Program-made: the position numbers and the translations under genes
Part shown: positions 35,512 to 44,475 of the stretch, piece by piece
Numbering within the stretch: position 1 is the first letter of the stretch
Layout: each line of letters opens with the position of its first letter
Assembly: GCA_902779705.1 (NCBI GenBank)
Contig: CACZCR010000001.1
Span: 212,419 to 276,418, forward strand
Length of the DNA: 64,000 bases
Source: an uncultured Bacteroidales bacterium
GTDB taxonomy: Bacteria > Bacteroidota > Bacteroidia > Bacteroidales > Paludibacteraceae
Direction: 5' to 3'
The notes under the pieces: generated by a model
Seen by the model: only the letters and a program-made list of their open reading frames with translations
What the model was told of the DNA's origin: nothing
The model's database searches: none

Positions 35512-35949
35512 TCAGTCTAGCAATATCGTTACAGGGCCATCATTCACCAATTCTACCTGCATATCTGCACCAAACCGTCCGGTCTCAACCTCTAATCCAT
35601 ATTCTTCGTGCAGCACCTGATTAAAATATTCATACAACGGCTCGGCTACTTCTGGACGGGCTGCGTTGACAAAACTTGGACGGTTCCCCTTGCGACAATC
35701 GGCATATAGTGTAAATTGCGAGATGCTTAGTATAGCACCGCCTATCTGCCGGATGTCTAGATTCATTTTACCTGCCTCATCCTCAAACACACGTAACTGC
35801 ACGATTTTCTTGGCTATGCGGTCTACATCCTCACGTGTATCCTCTAGGCCTATTCCTACCAATAGCACATATCCATGCTCTATCTGTCCAACCACACGCC
35901 CGCTTATGCTGACTTGAGCCCGTTTAGCTCGCTGTAGAACAACTCTCAT
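35512..35949 (-). CDS. dtd: D-aminoacyl-tRNA deacylase
   Basis: 145 residues, full length. '[34 protein letters not shown]', the catalytic '[17 protein letters not shown]' and '[15 protein letters not shown]' are the DTD signatures (SQFTL and the GNRPSF/N-x-x-x-P cross-subunit motif). It removes D-amino acids and Gly mischarged to tRNA-Ala. It has its own promoter at 35972-36003 and is followed by htpG after 98 bases. Confidence 0.96.
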   Translation of the reverse strand: MRVVLQRAKRAQVSISGRVVGQIEHGYVLLVGIGLEDTREDVDRIAKKIVQLRVFEDEAGKMNLDIRQIGGAILSISQFTLYADCRKGNRPSFVNAARPEVAEPLYEYFNQVLHEEYGLEVETGRFGADMQVELVNDGPVTILLD

Positions 35950-35971
35950 AATACATCTTTAATTTTGACTA

Positions 35972-36003
35972 CAAAAGTACTGCTTTTTTCTCAATTATGC
36001 AAG
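35972..36003 (-). promoter_or_regulatory. Promoter for dtd
   Basis: On the minus strand CTTG (36003-36000), 20 bases, TACTTTTG (35979-35972). One mismatch in -33. It is divergent from, and 60 bases away from, the TonB receptor promoter. Confidence 0.65.
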
Positions 36004-36062
36004 CATTTTATTATATTTTAAGGTGTCTTTATACATTTCCTAAGTTTTTCCCAAGTTTAAAA

Positions 36063-36094
36063 TTTGCATATTCGCGAAAAATGTTGTACCTTTG
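36063..36094 (+). promoter_or_regulatory. Promoter for the TonB-dependent receptor operon
   Basis: TTTG (36063-36066), 20 bases, TACCTTTG (36087-36094); exact consensus. Transcription should start near 36101, which rules out the in-frame ATG at 36064 and supports the start at 36127. Confidence 0.85.
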
Positions 36095-36126
36095 CAGCCA
36101 AAATCAAAGTTGTATTGACAAAAGGT

Positions 36127-38592
36127 ATGCTCAGACGAACAATTTATGTCATATTGGGATTACTGCTGATGAGTGGCGCTTATGCACAAGAGCGCTATAC
36201 AATCAGCGGCTATGTCACTGATGCGGAATCTGGTGAGCGATTGATAGGCGCTGCAGTCTACGACACTATCTCTCATCAGGGAACGGTGACCAATACGGCT
36301 GGATTCTATAGTCTGACTCTGACTAATACTGCCCATTGTGCACTGGTCGCTAGTTATGTAGGCTATGCTCCCAGCAAGCCCTATATAGCCAACCAAGATC
36401 GTACTCACCATTTTGTGCTGAGCAGTACCACCAAACTACAGGAAGTGACCGTTACTGGGCATCAGTCGGTTTCAGCGCCGGACAATGTACAGATGTCGGC
36501 AATCGAAGTACCGGTAACACAGATTCTGGCTATTCCGGCGCTAGGCGGTGAGGTGGATGTCCTCAAAGCTATTCAGCTATTGCCGGGAGTGCAGGCCTCA
36601 GGTGAAGGTAGTGCCGGTTTGTATGTGCGTGGGGGAGGCCCGGATGAGAACCTGATCACGCTGGATGGTGCACCGCTATACAATATCAACCATGCTATGG
36701 GCATGTTCTCCGTATTCAATGCTGATGCTATCAAAAATGTGACACTCTATAAGGGAAATTTTCCTGCGCGATTTGGTTCGCGCCTCAGTTCGGTGATCGA
36801 TGTGCGCCAGAAAGAGGGCAATAATACTTTTTGGCATGGTGGCATATCTGTTGGATTGATCTCGTCCAAACTCAATCTCGAGGGACCGATCTTCGGTAAG
36901 GCGCAGTTAGATAGCCTCAAACAGGGCTACTCTCCGCGTGCCAAAACGACTTTTAATATCTCTGCTCGTAGAACCTATTTTGATGCGTTTATGGCACCGC
37001 TTGTTCATGCTTTATCTACTCGGGAAGGTGGCACAACATCAGTTTGGCCGGGCTATTACTTCTATGATATCAATGCCAAATTGTCCCATACCTTCTCCGA
37101 CAAGGACCGCATCACTGTAGGTTTATACAACGGCGCGGACGTAGAGTATGTTTATATAAAAGAGAACGAGGACAGATATGACCGTTCGCAAATGAATATG
37201 CACTACTCATGGGGTAATACCTTGGCGGCAGTGGATTGGCAACATACCATCAATCACCAACTCTTCCTCAATACGCGCGTTCATTATAGTGGTTACTATT
37301 GCCATTTGAATCAGTCGATGAATGTGGTTAACGGCAGCCCGGATGAGGAAGGAACAACCTTTGACCAGCGTATGAGTTATGGCAGTATGATACACGATGT
37401 GTCAGTATCATCCCATTTGGAATATTCGCCTAACCAACGTCACCGTGTGTTAGCTGGTATAGAATATACATATCATCATTTCCGCCCATCAGTGCAGAAC
37501 CATTTTATGTTATCCGGCTCAGATACTACAGATGTGGTGTTAAAAGAGGATACAACATTAGGCGGAGATGTGTTACATGGACACGAGGTGGCTGCTTACA
37601 TAGAGGATACATGGACACCGACCAAGTGGTTTAGACTCAATTATGGTGCACGGTTCAGTATGTATGGTATCAACGGCAAAGTCTATCCTTCTGCTGAGCC
37701 GCGTATAGGTATGCGCTTTCTGCTCCATAAGGATGTTGCACTCAAGTTGAGCTACTCCTATATGTCACAGTATGTCCATCTATTGAGTAATAGTCAGGTC
37801 TCAATGCCAAGTGACCTATGGGTGCCTGTTACCAAAAACATACCGCCAATGCGCTCGATGCAAGTAGCCGGAGGTGTTAGCTATAACATTTGTAATCAAG
37901 TGGAACTTAGCGTCGAAGGCTATTACAAACGTAGCCTTAATCTCTTGGAGTATAAAGAGGGTGCTTCGTTTATGGGGTATACCGGAGACTGGCAACAACA
38001 AGTCGAAGTGGGTAACGGCTGGAGTTATGGTGTCGAGCTCCTTGTACAACGCAAAGTGGGACCTGTGACAGGATGGATCGGATACACTTGGAGTCGCTCG
38101 ATGCGCCAGTTTGACAATATCAATGAAGGTAAACCCTTCCACGCAAAGTATGACCGCGAGCATGACTTAAGTATTACTCTCCAGTACCAGATAACACCCC
38201 GTTTTGACGTGGCCGGTACATGGGTTTATGGTACCGGTAGTCGAGGTACACTCGTTACGCAAGAGTATTGGGATAACCAAGCTGGCATATGGGCAACATA
38301 TTACAACGAACGTAATGGATACCAAATGCCGGACTACCATCGTCTGGACTTGGCTATGAACTTCCATTTCCCGCACAAACGTTCGGAAAAAGGCAGCAAG
38401 GGAAAAGAAACAGGCTACTATGGCCGAGGCGGATGGCTTCGCAATGCGGAACATATACTCAACATTAGCTGTTACAATGTCTATTGTCGCATGAATCCCG
38501 TGTACATTGAGCAGGAGATGAGTAGCGGCAAATTGTATCAAGTTAGTATATTCCCCGTCTTGCCAAGTATAAGCTACTATTTTAAGTTCTAA
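36127..38592 (+). CDS. TonB-dependent outer-membrane receptor with carboxypeptidase-like N-terminal domain
   Basis: 821 residues. Signal peptide 1-20 ('LLLMSGAYAQE'). Carboxypeptidase-regulatory-like domain at about 21-105 ('ISGYVTDAESGERLIGAAVYD', 'GFYSLTL'), plug at about 110-230 ('GEVDVLKAIQLLPGVQASGEGSAGLYVRGGGPDENLITLDGAPLYN'), then barrel to the end ('SISYYFKF'). It is of the FecA/CirA-like class rather than SusC, since the SusC signature and length are absent. It is followed after 3 bases by a DUF4249 lipoprotein, the standard partner of this receptor class in Bacteroidetes. Ligand unknown. Confidence 0.93.
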   Translation: MLRRTIYVILGLLLMSGAYAQERYTISGYVTDAESGERLIGAAVYDTISHQGTVTNTAGFYSLTLTNTAHCALVASYVGYAPSKPYIANQDRTHHFVLSSTTKLQEVTVTGHQSVSAPDNVQMSAIEVPVTQILAIPALGGEVDVLKAIQLLPGVQASGEGSAGLYVRGGGPDENLITLDGAPLYNINHAMGMFSVFNADAIKNVTLYKGNFPARFGSRLSSVIDVRQKEGNNTFWHGGISVGLISSKLNLEGPIFGKAQLDSLKQGYSPRAKTTFNISARRTYFDAFMAPLVHALSTREGGTTSVWPGYYFYDINAKLSHTFSDKDRITVGLYNGADVEYVYIKENEDRYDRSQMNMHYSWGNTLAAVDWQHTINHQLFLNTRVHYSGYYCHLNQSMNVVNGSPDEEGTTFDQRMSYGSMIHDVSVSSHLEYSPNQRHRVLAGIEYTYHHFRPSVQNHFMLSGSDTTDVVLKEDTTLGGDVLHGHEVAAYIEDTWTPTKWFRLNYGARFSMYGINGKVYPSAEPRIGMRFLLHKDVALKLSYSYMSQYVHLLSNSQVSMPSDLWVPVTKNIPPMRSMQVAGGVSYNICNQVELSVEGYYKRSLNLLEYKEGASFMGYTGDWQQQVEVGNGWSYGVELLVQRKVGPVTGWIGYTWSRSMRQFDNINEGKPFHAKYDREHDLSITLQYQITPRFDVAGTWVYGTGSRGTLVTQEYWDNQAGIWATYYNERNGYQMPDYHRLDLAMNFHFPHKRSEKGSKGKETGYYGRGGWLRNAEHILNISCYNVYCRMNPVYIEQEMSSGKLYQVSIFPVLPSISYYFKF

Positions 38593-38595
38593 GAG

Positions 38596-39597
38596 ATGAA
38601 ACGTAGTGTATTACATATAACAATCGCTCTCCTACTGTCATTGGTGATTACAGGATGCGAGGATATATTCATTCGCGAGCTAGATTTCAAAAGTGATGGT
38701 GAACCCGAGATGTTGGTGCTCAGTGCCAACAATAGGGTAGGGCTTCGCCCAAATGTGTTGCTGTATCACTCATTCTATTTTGGGCATGCACACTCCCAAG
38801 CTGACAAGGGCATAATTAAAGATGCCGAAGTCACCGTTCGCATCAACTCGACCGAGTGGCACTTGAACGATTCTACCCAATTACCTCGTCTGCAAGCATT
38901 GGACACAGTAGAGGTCATAGCTACCCATCCTGACTATCCTACCGTTACAGCCCATCAAGTGATGCCAAACAAGGCAAGCGCACATGTGGTATCATGGACC
39001 ATAAGGCCAAACTATTGGATGGATATTGTCTTAGAAATCGATCCCTATGTTGGTAACCAAGACGATGTCGTCGGAGTGCTCTTCAATTCTGGTTCACTCA
39101 ACCTCTACAAGGGCGAGAAAAAAGTGAAAAATTTCCAGTTCTCAGGCCTGTATTCCACCGATGTCGTTTTTGCCGAAGTACTCAATATGTCTGCTGAAGG
39201 ATATTATTGCACCAAGATCAACGAGCCTTTATTCCTGCCTTCTTCAGCACTCCAACAGCCGTTGCAGATACACCTTATAGCCGACTGCCCGTGGGGAATG
39301 GATAACAAAAATAACTATACAAAGGCTACGCTCAGCAGTCTCAATCTCGAGATATGTGCCTATACCTACGACACATACCTATATTGGCAGTCCAAACGAC
39401 TGGCTACCGATATGCAGTACTATATGGGGCCACCTAGCGGGATAGGCAATGCCAAAGAGAACGTACTGGAAGATATTCTCGAGGATCTTCGAAATATGCT
39501 CGGCGAACAAGAACCCGTACGAATGCATACCAATGTTCAAGGTGGATTGGGATATCTTAACGGCTATAGTAGCACAGCTGTCTCTATCAAACCGTAA
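38596..39597 (+). CDS. DUF4249-family lipoprotein, partner of the TonB receptor
   Basis: 333 residues. Lipobox 'VITGC', Cys21, then 'EDIFIRELDFKSDGEPEMLVLSANN' as in the DUF4249 family. The body is beta-rich with an early Ig-like segment ('DAEVTVRINSTEWHLND'). DUF4249 genes directly follow TonB receptors with carboxypeptidase-like domains and are thought to be surface lipoproteins aiding uptake, though no ligand is established. The 3' end overlaps the convergent YggS-HAD gene by 11 bases. Confidence 0.87.
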   Translation: MKRSVLHITIALLLSLVITGCEDIFIRELDFKSDGEPEMLVLSANNRVGLRPNVLLYHSFYFGHAHSQADKGIIKDAEVTVRINSTEWHLNDSTQLPRLQALDTVEVIATHPDYPTVTAHQVMPNKASAHVVSWTIRPNYWMDIVLEIDPYVGNQDDVVGVLFNSGSLNLYKGEKKVKNFQFSGLYSTDVVFAEVLNMSAEGYYCTKINEPLFLPSSALQQPLQIHLIADCPWGMDNKNNYTKATLSSLNLEICAYTYDTYLYWQSKRLATDMQYYMGPPSGIGNAKENVLEDILEDLRNMLGEQEPVRMHTNVQGGLGYLNGYSSTAVSIKP

Positions 39598-40918
39598 ATC
39601 CTTTATTTTCTTTTAGCCATTCATACAGGGCCTGCATGTTGCCAAACACGCGGTCAGCTCCCTCGTCTATTAGCAGCTCGTCTGGCAAAATACCCGTGTT
39701 TACAGCTATCGTATATAGCCCCGCCGCCTTACCGGCACGAACACCCAAAGGTGCGTTCTCTACTACCACACACTGGCTCTTGCTTAGTCCGCTGCCCTCC
39801 CATGCTTTCAGATATGGCTCCGGATCGGGCTTGCCATGCGTTACATCAAACGCCGTCACCATTCGCTCACGGGTGAATACACCTGGAAAATGGTCGTTCA
39901 GCTGATTGAGCAAGGTCTTCTGACCACTGCCCGTCACTACCCATATGGCATCACCACGATCCTTCAGTAGCTTCAACACCTTCTCTACATCCTTCATCGG
40001 CTTGGCACCGCCCATGCGTACAAAAGCCGCTTTCTTCTCGTCATAGATCTGCTGAATCTCCTCTTCCGTCGGCTCTCGATGTGCATACTTCAATACCGTC
40101 TCGTGAATCACGGATCTGCCCGTGCGACCTTCGTTGATATATACATCGCTCGCTGTACACGGCCATCCATGTGCACGCATCACTTCACCCCAAGCTGCTG
40201 CATGGGTCGGCATCGAGTCGAAGAGCACACCGTCCATGTCAAAGAAAAAGGCTCTCTGCTCAACTCGTGGACTATAATCACGCTCACCGAAGATAGCACT
40301 GCCGATACGTACCATCGTACTGCCACACTCGATAGCCAAACCATAGTCGTCACTCATTCCCATCGACAGAATCAGTTCGCCCTCAGTCTTCATATTATCC
40401 ATTAGTGCCTTTGCCTCGCCAAAGCACCTCTTTATCTCTTTCTCATTCTCGGTGTTCGTTGCCATGGTCATCAGACCTCGAACACGCACATTCTTCCATT
40501 CCCCATCTTCAATCTTCAATCTCAAATCTTTCAACTCCTCCGGAGTCAACCCTGTCTTGCTCTCCTCTTTGGCTACATGCACCTCCAGTAGCACATCCTG
40601 CACGATTCCCTGCTTAGCCGCCTCGTCGTTGATCACCTTCAGCAACCGCTCCGAGTCCACCGACTGGATCAGATACGGACGCAAACGTAGCAAATCACGT
40701 ACCTTATTCGTCTGCAAATGACCAATGAAGTGCCAACGGATATCCTTCGGCAACTCCTTTACCTTACGCTGCAACTCCTGCACCTTGCTCTCACCAAAAT
40801 CCCGCTCACCGGCCTCATATGCTGCCCGAATAGCTTCCACCGGCTGATACTTGCTCACGCACACCAACGTCACACCTTCAGGCAAGGTCGCGTGGATATG
40901 TCTTAACGCTTCAACCAT
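39587..40918 (-). CDS. Fusion of YggS-type PLP-homeostasis protein with HAD phosphatase
   Basis: 443 residues in two complete domains. Residues 1 to about 222 are a YggS/PLPBP protein: PLP Lys23 in 'VCVSKYQP', 'GERDFGESKVQEL', 'WHFIGHLQTNKVRDL', 'LSMGMSDDYGLAIECGSTMVRIGSAIFGERDYS'. Residues 223-443 are a HAD-IA hydrolase of the beta-phosphoglucomutase-like branch: Asp227 and Asp229 in 'FFDMDGVLFDS', 'WVVTGSG', the Lys of 'HGKPDPEPYLKAW' and 'VVENAPLGVRAGKAAGLY'. The linker is only a few residues. YggS normally ends at 'GERxY', so the HAD starts where YggS should stop. A 7-bp array (40506-40534) codes for residues near 130. A PLP-phosphatase role for the HAD half is a guess. It overlaps glsB by 16 bases. 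Confidence 0.9.
   Translation of the reverse strand: MVEALRHIHATLPEGVTLVCVSKYQPVEAIRAAYEAGERDFGESKVQELQRKVKELPKDIRWHFIGHLQTNKVRDLLRLRPYLIQSVDSERLLKVINDEAAKQGIVQDVLLEVHVAKEESKTGLTPEELKDLRLKIEDGEWKNVRVRGLMTMATNTENEKEIKRCFGEAKALMDNMKTEGELILSMGMSDDYGLAIECGSTMVRIGSAIFGERDYSPRVEQRAFFFDMDGVLFDSMPTHAAAWGEVMRAHGWPCTASDVYINEGRTGRSVIHETVLKYAHREPTEEEIQQIYDEKKAAFVRMGGAKPMKDVEKVLKLLKDRGDAIWVVTGSGQKTLLNQLNDHFPGVFTRERMVTAFDVTHGKPDPEPYLKAWEGSGLSKSQCVVVENAPLGVRAGKAAGLYTIAVNTGILPDELLIDEGADRVFGNMQALYEWLKENKGFTV
40506..40534. repeat. 7-bp tandem array inside the YggS-HAD gene
   Basis: TCTTCAA (40506), TCTTCAA (40513), TCTCAAA (40520), TCTTTCAA (40527). On the coding strand it encodes 'ELKDLRLKIED' in the YggS half, at a helix where length is tolerated. 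Confidence 0.65.
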
Positions 40919-41829
40919 TCTTTATACGGAGCTATATAGCGCTGGATCTTATCCTCGTACACCGTCCTCAGATCCACCATAATACCGGTCTCATACACAT
41001 CTGCCAACTCATCGTTCATCGCGTTGCCAAAGAACTGCAAGTCATTGGTCAGATTCAGATAAGCTGAGAACATCGGAGGAATGACTGCCCCCATCTCACG
41101 AACTGCTTTCTGCAACACATGGTAGTTCTCCTGCTTGTCTTCGCCCGTAAACGGTGCATTCTCCACTGTCTTCAGCTCCAGCGGATGATATGGACCAAAC
41201 AAACCCTCTTCGCCCTTGTGATAACGATTCAGATAGTCATAAATCAACTCGCGTGCTTCCACCGGATAGGACGGATAAATAGTCACCTTGCCGATCATAT
41301 AGTAGATGTCCGGATTGTAATGCATGATAGCACCTATACCATCCCACACATTATCTAACGCAAACAGCGCCTTCACACCCATCTCACGGGTCTGGTACTT
41401 AGGTTGAACAAACGCACGCCCAAACTCAATAGTATGCGGCAGATACTCGCGAATAAACTTCTCCGAATAGTGAAACAGATGCGCCGAAGTGATATATGGC
41501 TGACCCTCTGCATCCAACACTGCCTCGTGCCCCAATAGATACCGATAGCCACTGATGATCTCCTCATTATCAGGATCCCATACCACCAACTGATGATACG
41601 GCTTGGCCATCATATCCATATCATCTATATCCATCTTCTTGCCCGTTGCACCGCCACCGGCACGATAACTCATCTCGCGCAGACGACCTATCTCGCGCAT
41701 CGTGTTAGGCGCTTCATGAGACGTGATGTCATAGATCAAATTGCCTCCCTTGTTCGACGGACGCAACAAGTGACCCTCCAACTCTTCACGTATCAACTTA
41801 CGATCAATAGCGTCAATGATTTGTTCCAT
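40903..41829 (-). CDS. glsB: GNAT-fold N-acyltransferase, probable GlsB of glycine-lipid synthesis
   Basis: 308 residues, of the OlsB/hemolysin-like acyl-ACP-dependent N-acyltransferase group: 'REIGRLREMSYRAGGGATGKKMDIDDMD', 'QLVVWDPDNEEIISGYRYLLG', 'IEFGRAFVQPKYQ'. In Bacteroides the pair GlsB (N-acylation of glycine) and GlsA (O-acylation) makes glycine lipids, important for stress survival. Here the next upstream gene is the PlsC-type acyltransferase expected for GlsA, overlapping by 17 bases, which supports the call. The exact acceptor amino acid is inferred from that family. Confidence 0.8.
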   Translation of the reverse strand: MEQIIDAIDRKLIREELEGHLLRPSNKGGNLIYDITSHEAPNTMREIGRLREMSYRAGGGATGKKMDIDDMDMMAKPYHQLVVWDPDNEEIISGYRYLLGHEAVLDAEGQPYITSAHLFHYSEKFIREYLPHTIEFGRAFVQPKYQTREMGVKALFALDNVWDGIGAIMHYNPDIYYMIGKVTIYPSYPVEARELIYDYLNRYHKGEEGLFGPYHPLELKTVENAPFTGEDKQENYHVLQKAVREMGAVIPPMFSAYLNLTNDLQFFGNAMNDELADVYETGIMVDLRTVYEDKIQRYIAPYKEWLKR

Positions 41830-42646
41830 AGACTATATTTTTTACATGTTCCGCCCACTCCTTAGGCGTGCGGCTCTTATCAAAAGTGGAGTATGATATA
41901 GGTGGCAACACATGCACCGTGAAGTGCTGACCACGCGCACCGTACATCTCATCCACCAGATATAACATTTCTATATTCAACTTAATCCCCAGTTTCTTCC
42001 GCCAATAAGCCAAACGGTAGAAGAACTCCGAGTTCTTGCCCTCAAAATAGATAGGCACTACATCCCGCTTATAGTGCTGCGCTTTCTGCACAAAACTCTT
42101 TTGCCACGCCAGATCACGTACCACCCAGCGACCATCTATCTTCTGCTTTCTCGAGCATGCACCCGCTGGGAAAGTCAACATGTCTTGATCTGCCTCCCAG
42201 GCTGCCTCGTACTGACGTGCATACTCACGACTTTGACCTCCCAACTTGCTTACCGGCACCCACAAACCCGCTATCGGCTTCATGTACATCAGCAGGTCAT
42301 TCACAATCACTCTCAGCGGTCTATCGCCTTTCGACTTTCTACTCTCATGAATCATTTGTGCTATGATCATGCCATCCAAACCTCCCAAGGGATGATTAGA
42401 CACAAAAATCACAGGCTTGTCGTCCGTCGGAATGTTCTCTATGCCCTCAATCGAGGCCGTACACTGCAACTCCTCTGCCACTACCTTGCGGATGAACGCA
42501 TAGCCTTCCAAATCAGGATTCTTCCTCAGAAACCTGTTCATCTGCTCCACATGTGTGATGCGCTCCAGATAACGGATTACACACTTTGGTATATGCGCAT
42601 TAGGCGCTTTCTGACGTACTATGGCAGGGATGTCAAACTGCAGCAT
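41813..42646 (-). CDS. glsA: PlsC-type acyltransferase, probable GlsA of glycine-lipid synthesis
   Basis: 277 residues. Acyltransferase motif I appears as 'VSNHPLGGLDGMI' (N-H-x4-D), motif III as 'FPAGACSRK', with 'VNDLLMYMKPIAGLWVPVSKLGG' between them; 'GIENIPTDDKPVIFVSNH' is the usual lead-in. The His-x4-Asp pair is the catalytic charge relay for acyl transfer. Pairing with the GNAT enzyme suggests O-acylation of the N-acyl-glycine product rather than glycerol-3-phosphate chemistry. The gene begins 2 bases after the DUF4494 stop. Confidence 0.8.
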   Translation of the reverse strand: MLQFDIPAIVRQKAPNAHIPKCVIRYLERITHVEQMNRFLRKNPDLEGYAFIRKVVAEELQCTASIEGIENIPTDDKPVIFVSNHPLGGLDGMIIAQMIHESRKSKGDRPLRVIVNDLLMYMKPIAGLWVPVSKLGGQSREYARQYEAAWEADQDMLTFPAGACSRKQKIDGRWVVRDLAWQKSFVQKAQHYKRDVVPIYFEGKNSEFFYRLAYWRKKLGIKLNIEMLYLVDEMYGARGQHFTVHVLPPISYSTFDKSRTPKEWAEHVKNIVYGTNH

Positions 42647-42647
42647 T

Positions 42648-43064
42648 TCAGTTCACAGCACGCAATACTTCCAATATGGGCGACTTCTGAATACTGATCA
42701 CTTCACAGTCCAGCGAAGCCATTTTCTGCTGCAGATTCTTCAGCGCAAAATCCATCGTCGTAGCCTGCACCAAGATAGGCACTGCTTTGCGTGTCTCTTT
42801 GCCGTTGTCCTCTACTGTGATCAACTCTACACGAGCCTTGTACCACTTGTCCGCTTCCGGCGAACTGATCATGTCATAGAACTGTGCTTTCTTGCAACTC
42901 ACCACTTCGCAGTCACCGAAAATCAGCGACTTGATCTCTTCCATCAAACGGTTCTCTACATCCGCACAAGTCAAACCTTCTACCAGATAGGTTTCCTTCA
43001 CCGCGCCGGGATTGTCCTCGCCGGTCTGACGTTGATAATGAACTTTAATCTCGTAAAATAACAT
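42648..43064 (-). CDS. DUF4494 family protein
   Basis: 138 residues from the ATG at 43064 ('MLFYEIKVHYQRQ'); the open frame starts at 43100, inside the preceding gene, but the 12 extra residues look unlike the family. Two similar alpha/beta halves: 'VKETYLVEGLTCADVENRLMEEIKSL' and 'AVPILVQATTMDFALKNLQQKMASLDCEVISIQKSPI'. DUF4494 proteins are small, cytoplasmic and restricted to Bacteroidetes; the function is unknown. Part of the long minus-strand array. Confidence 0.82.
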   Translation of the reverse strand: MLFYEIKVHYQRQTGEDNPGAVKETYLVEGLTCADVENRLMEEIKSLIFGDCEVVSCKKAQFYDMISSPEADKWYKARVELITVEDNGKETRKAVPILVQATTMDFALKNLQQKMASLDCEVISIQKSPILEVLRAVN

Positions 43065-43086
43065 ATCTTCTAATTTAATTATCTTC

Positions 43087-43100
43087 TTACCAATTACCAA
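43087..43100. repeat. Two-unit 7-bp array at phosphatase-like gene end
   Basis: TTACCAA repeated at 43087 and 43094. On the minus strand it forms the last codons and stop of the phosphatase-like gene ('GNW' then TAA). Confidence 0.4.
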
Positions 43101-44475
43101 TGATACCAGTCAATTCAGCCGCTTTCAATCTCTTAGGCAACTGCTGGTGATGCAATGAATAGATATACACTGGCGAACTAGGATGCGGCTCCACTACACG
43201 ATCCCACACTTTGCCCTCCTTCTCTAGTAACTGCCTGCCGGCCTCAAGACAGAAGACCACATCCCCCAGATAACGCTTACTCATCCTATCAACCATCACC
43301 GTATTATGTATATCCGAGGCTACAAAAGCCGATTGTACTCCCTCAAACTCCACAATAAATTGCGCGACCTCCTCCTGTATCTCTCTCAGCGACATTCGCT
43401 TGCGGTTGATCAGACTCCTGTTCAGATACACCGACTGCCCATGCACGCCGTCCACCCAGCGCTCATTCCCATGCAACGCCATCAGATACGCGTTCGTTAA
43501 GGCAGCCATCCTGTCTGCATCAAACTCCAAGACCTCCATCCCTGCACTCTTATAAAACGACGCCCCAATGCCATACACCGGTCTTCCTACCAGCACAAAA
43601 TCAACATTCGCTTGACCCAAACGGGACTGCAATGTGCTGATCAACGTGCCCAACTGCGTATTCAACCGCGTATACATATTCTCGTGTTCTGTGCTTACTA
43701 TACGGTCAGACTTGGCCCCAGAGGGTAGAGTAGTCACCTCCATCAGCAACATATCCGGCACCAGGTCCTCGCCCAGATGCAACGACTCTTGTAACATCAA
43801 CGCCAGATCCACCACTTGCTCATTAGCCATATACGGATACAACAGCTTGCTTTTATTAGCATTCACCGCTTGTTGTATACGTCCCGCTGCATTCACCTCG
43901 TCTGCTACCGCTGGCAAGCCCTTCGGATAGTACGAACTGGTCACCCACTGCATCCTTTGCTTGTCCAGCCAACAACAGCCGTTCGCTGCATGACCTGCCA
44001 TGATGATCGTACTTGCAGCCTCTTGACCTATAGCGTATAACTGCGCCAACTCGCCATACTGCAACCTCACCATGTCTGTCAGCGTCGGAGACAATATATT
44101 ACGTGGCGAAACCTTGAGCATCGTCCCGATACCTGCTGCCCGCTTGTCTTCTACACTCATGTGTGCCGTACGATCCGTTCTGTCAAACACCTCGTCCATA
44201 CAATAGCCATGCACCGCCGGCAACTCTCCGGTCAACAGAGTAGCAGTCGTCTCATGGCCTCCATACACCTCCATGTCAAACACACACTGCCCCTCTGCAC
44301 CACGCTCTACCAGCGTATACAATCCTCCCTCTGACCACTCATTGCGCATCTGCTCGATACTATACGTATCCAGACCATCCGCAACGATGACCACCGTCAA
44401 CCTCGGCATCCTGCCCCATACAGGCAGCGCCGCCAATGCTATCAAGCACGAAACAAATAAGTGAGCCTTGCGCAT
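43087..44475 (-). CDS. Alkaline-phosphatase-superfamily protein with degenerate metal site
   Basis: 462 residues, signal peptide 1-21. The N-terminal half keeps the fold signature 'LTVVIVADGLDTYSIEQM' (metal Asp) and the nucleophile Thr in 'YGGHETTATLLTGELPAVHGY', with 'MAGHAANG'. The C-terminal half lacks the usual D-x-x-G-H and T-A-D-H-G motifs that complete the two-metal site; where DHG is expected it reads 'FVLVGRPVYG'. It may be a pseudoenzyme or use altered chemistry. The family includes phosphodiesterases, sulfatases and phosphonate hydrolases. It overlaps the DUF4105 gene by 34 bases. Periplasmic by signal peptide. Confidence 0.75.
   Translation of the reverse strand: MRKAHLFVSCLIALAALPVWGRMPRLTVVIVADGLDTYSIEQMRNEWSEGGLYTLVERGAEGQCVFDMEVYGGHETTATLLTGELPAVHGYCMDEVFDRTDRTAHMSVEDKRAAGIGTMLKVSPRNILSPTLTDMVRLQYGELAQLYAIGQEAASTIIMAGHAANGCCWLDKQRMQWVTSSYYPKGLPAVADEVNAAGRIQQAVNANKSKLLYPYMANEQVVDLALMLQESLHLGEDLVPDMLLMEVTTLPSGAKSDRIVSTEHENMYTRLNTQLGTLISTLQSRLGQANVDFVLVGRPVYGIGASFYKSAGMEVLEFDADRMAALTNAYLMALHGNERWVDGVHGQSVYLNRSLINRKRMSLREIQEEVAQFIVEFEGVQSAFVASDIHNTVMVDRMSKRYLGDVVFCLEAGRQLLEKEGKVWDRVVEPHPSSPVYIYSLHHQQLPKRLKAAELTGIIGNW

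Noticed and set aside
36064..36126. Upstream start of the TonB-dependent receptor
   Set aside because: It lies within the -33 to -7 region of an exact promoter; the signal peptide begins at 36127.
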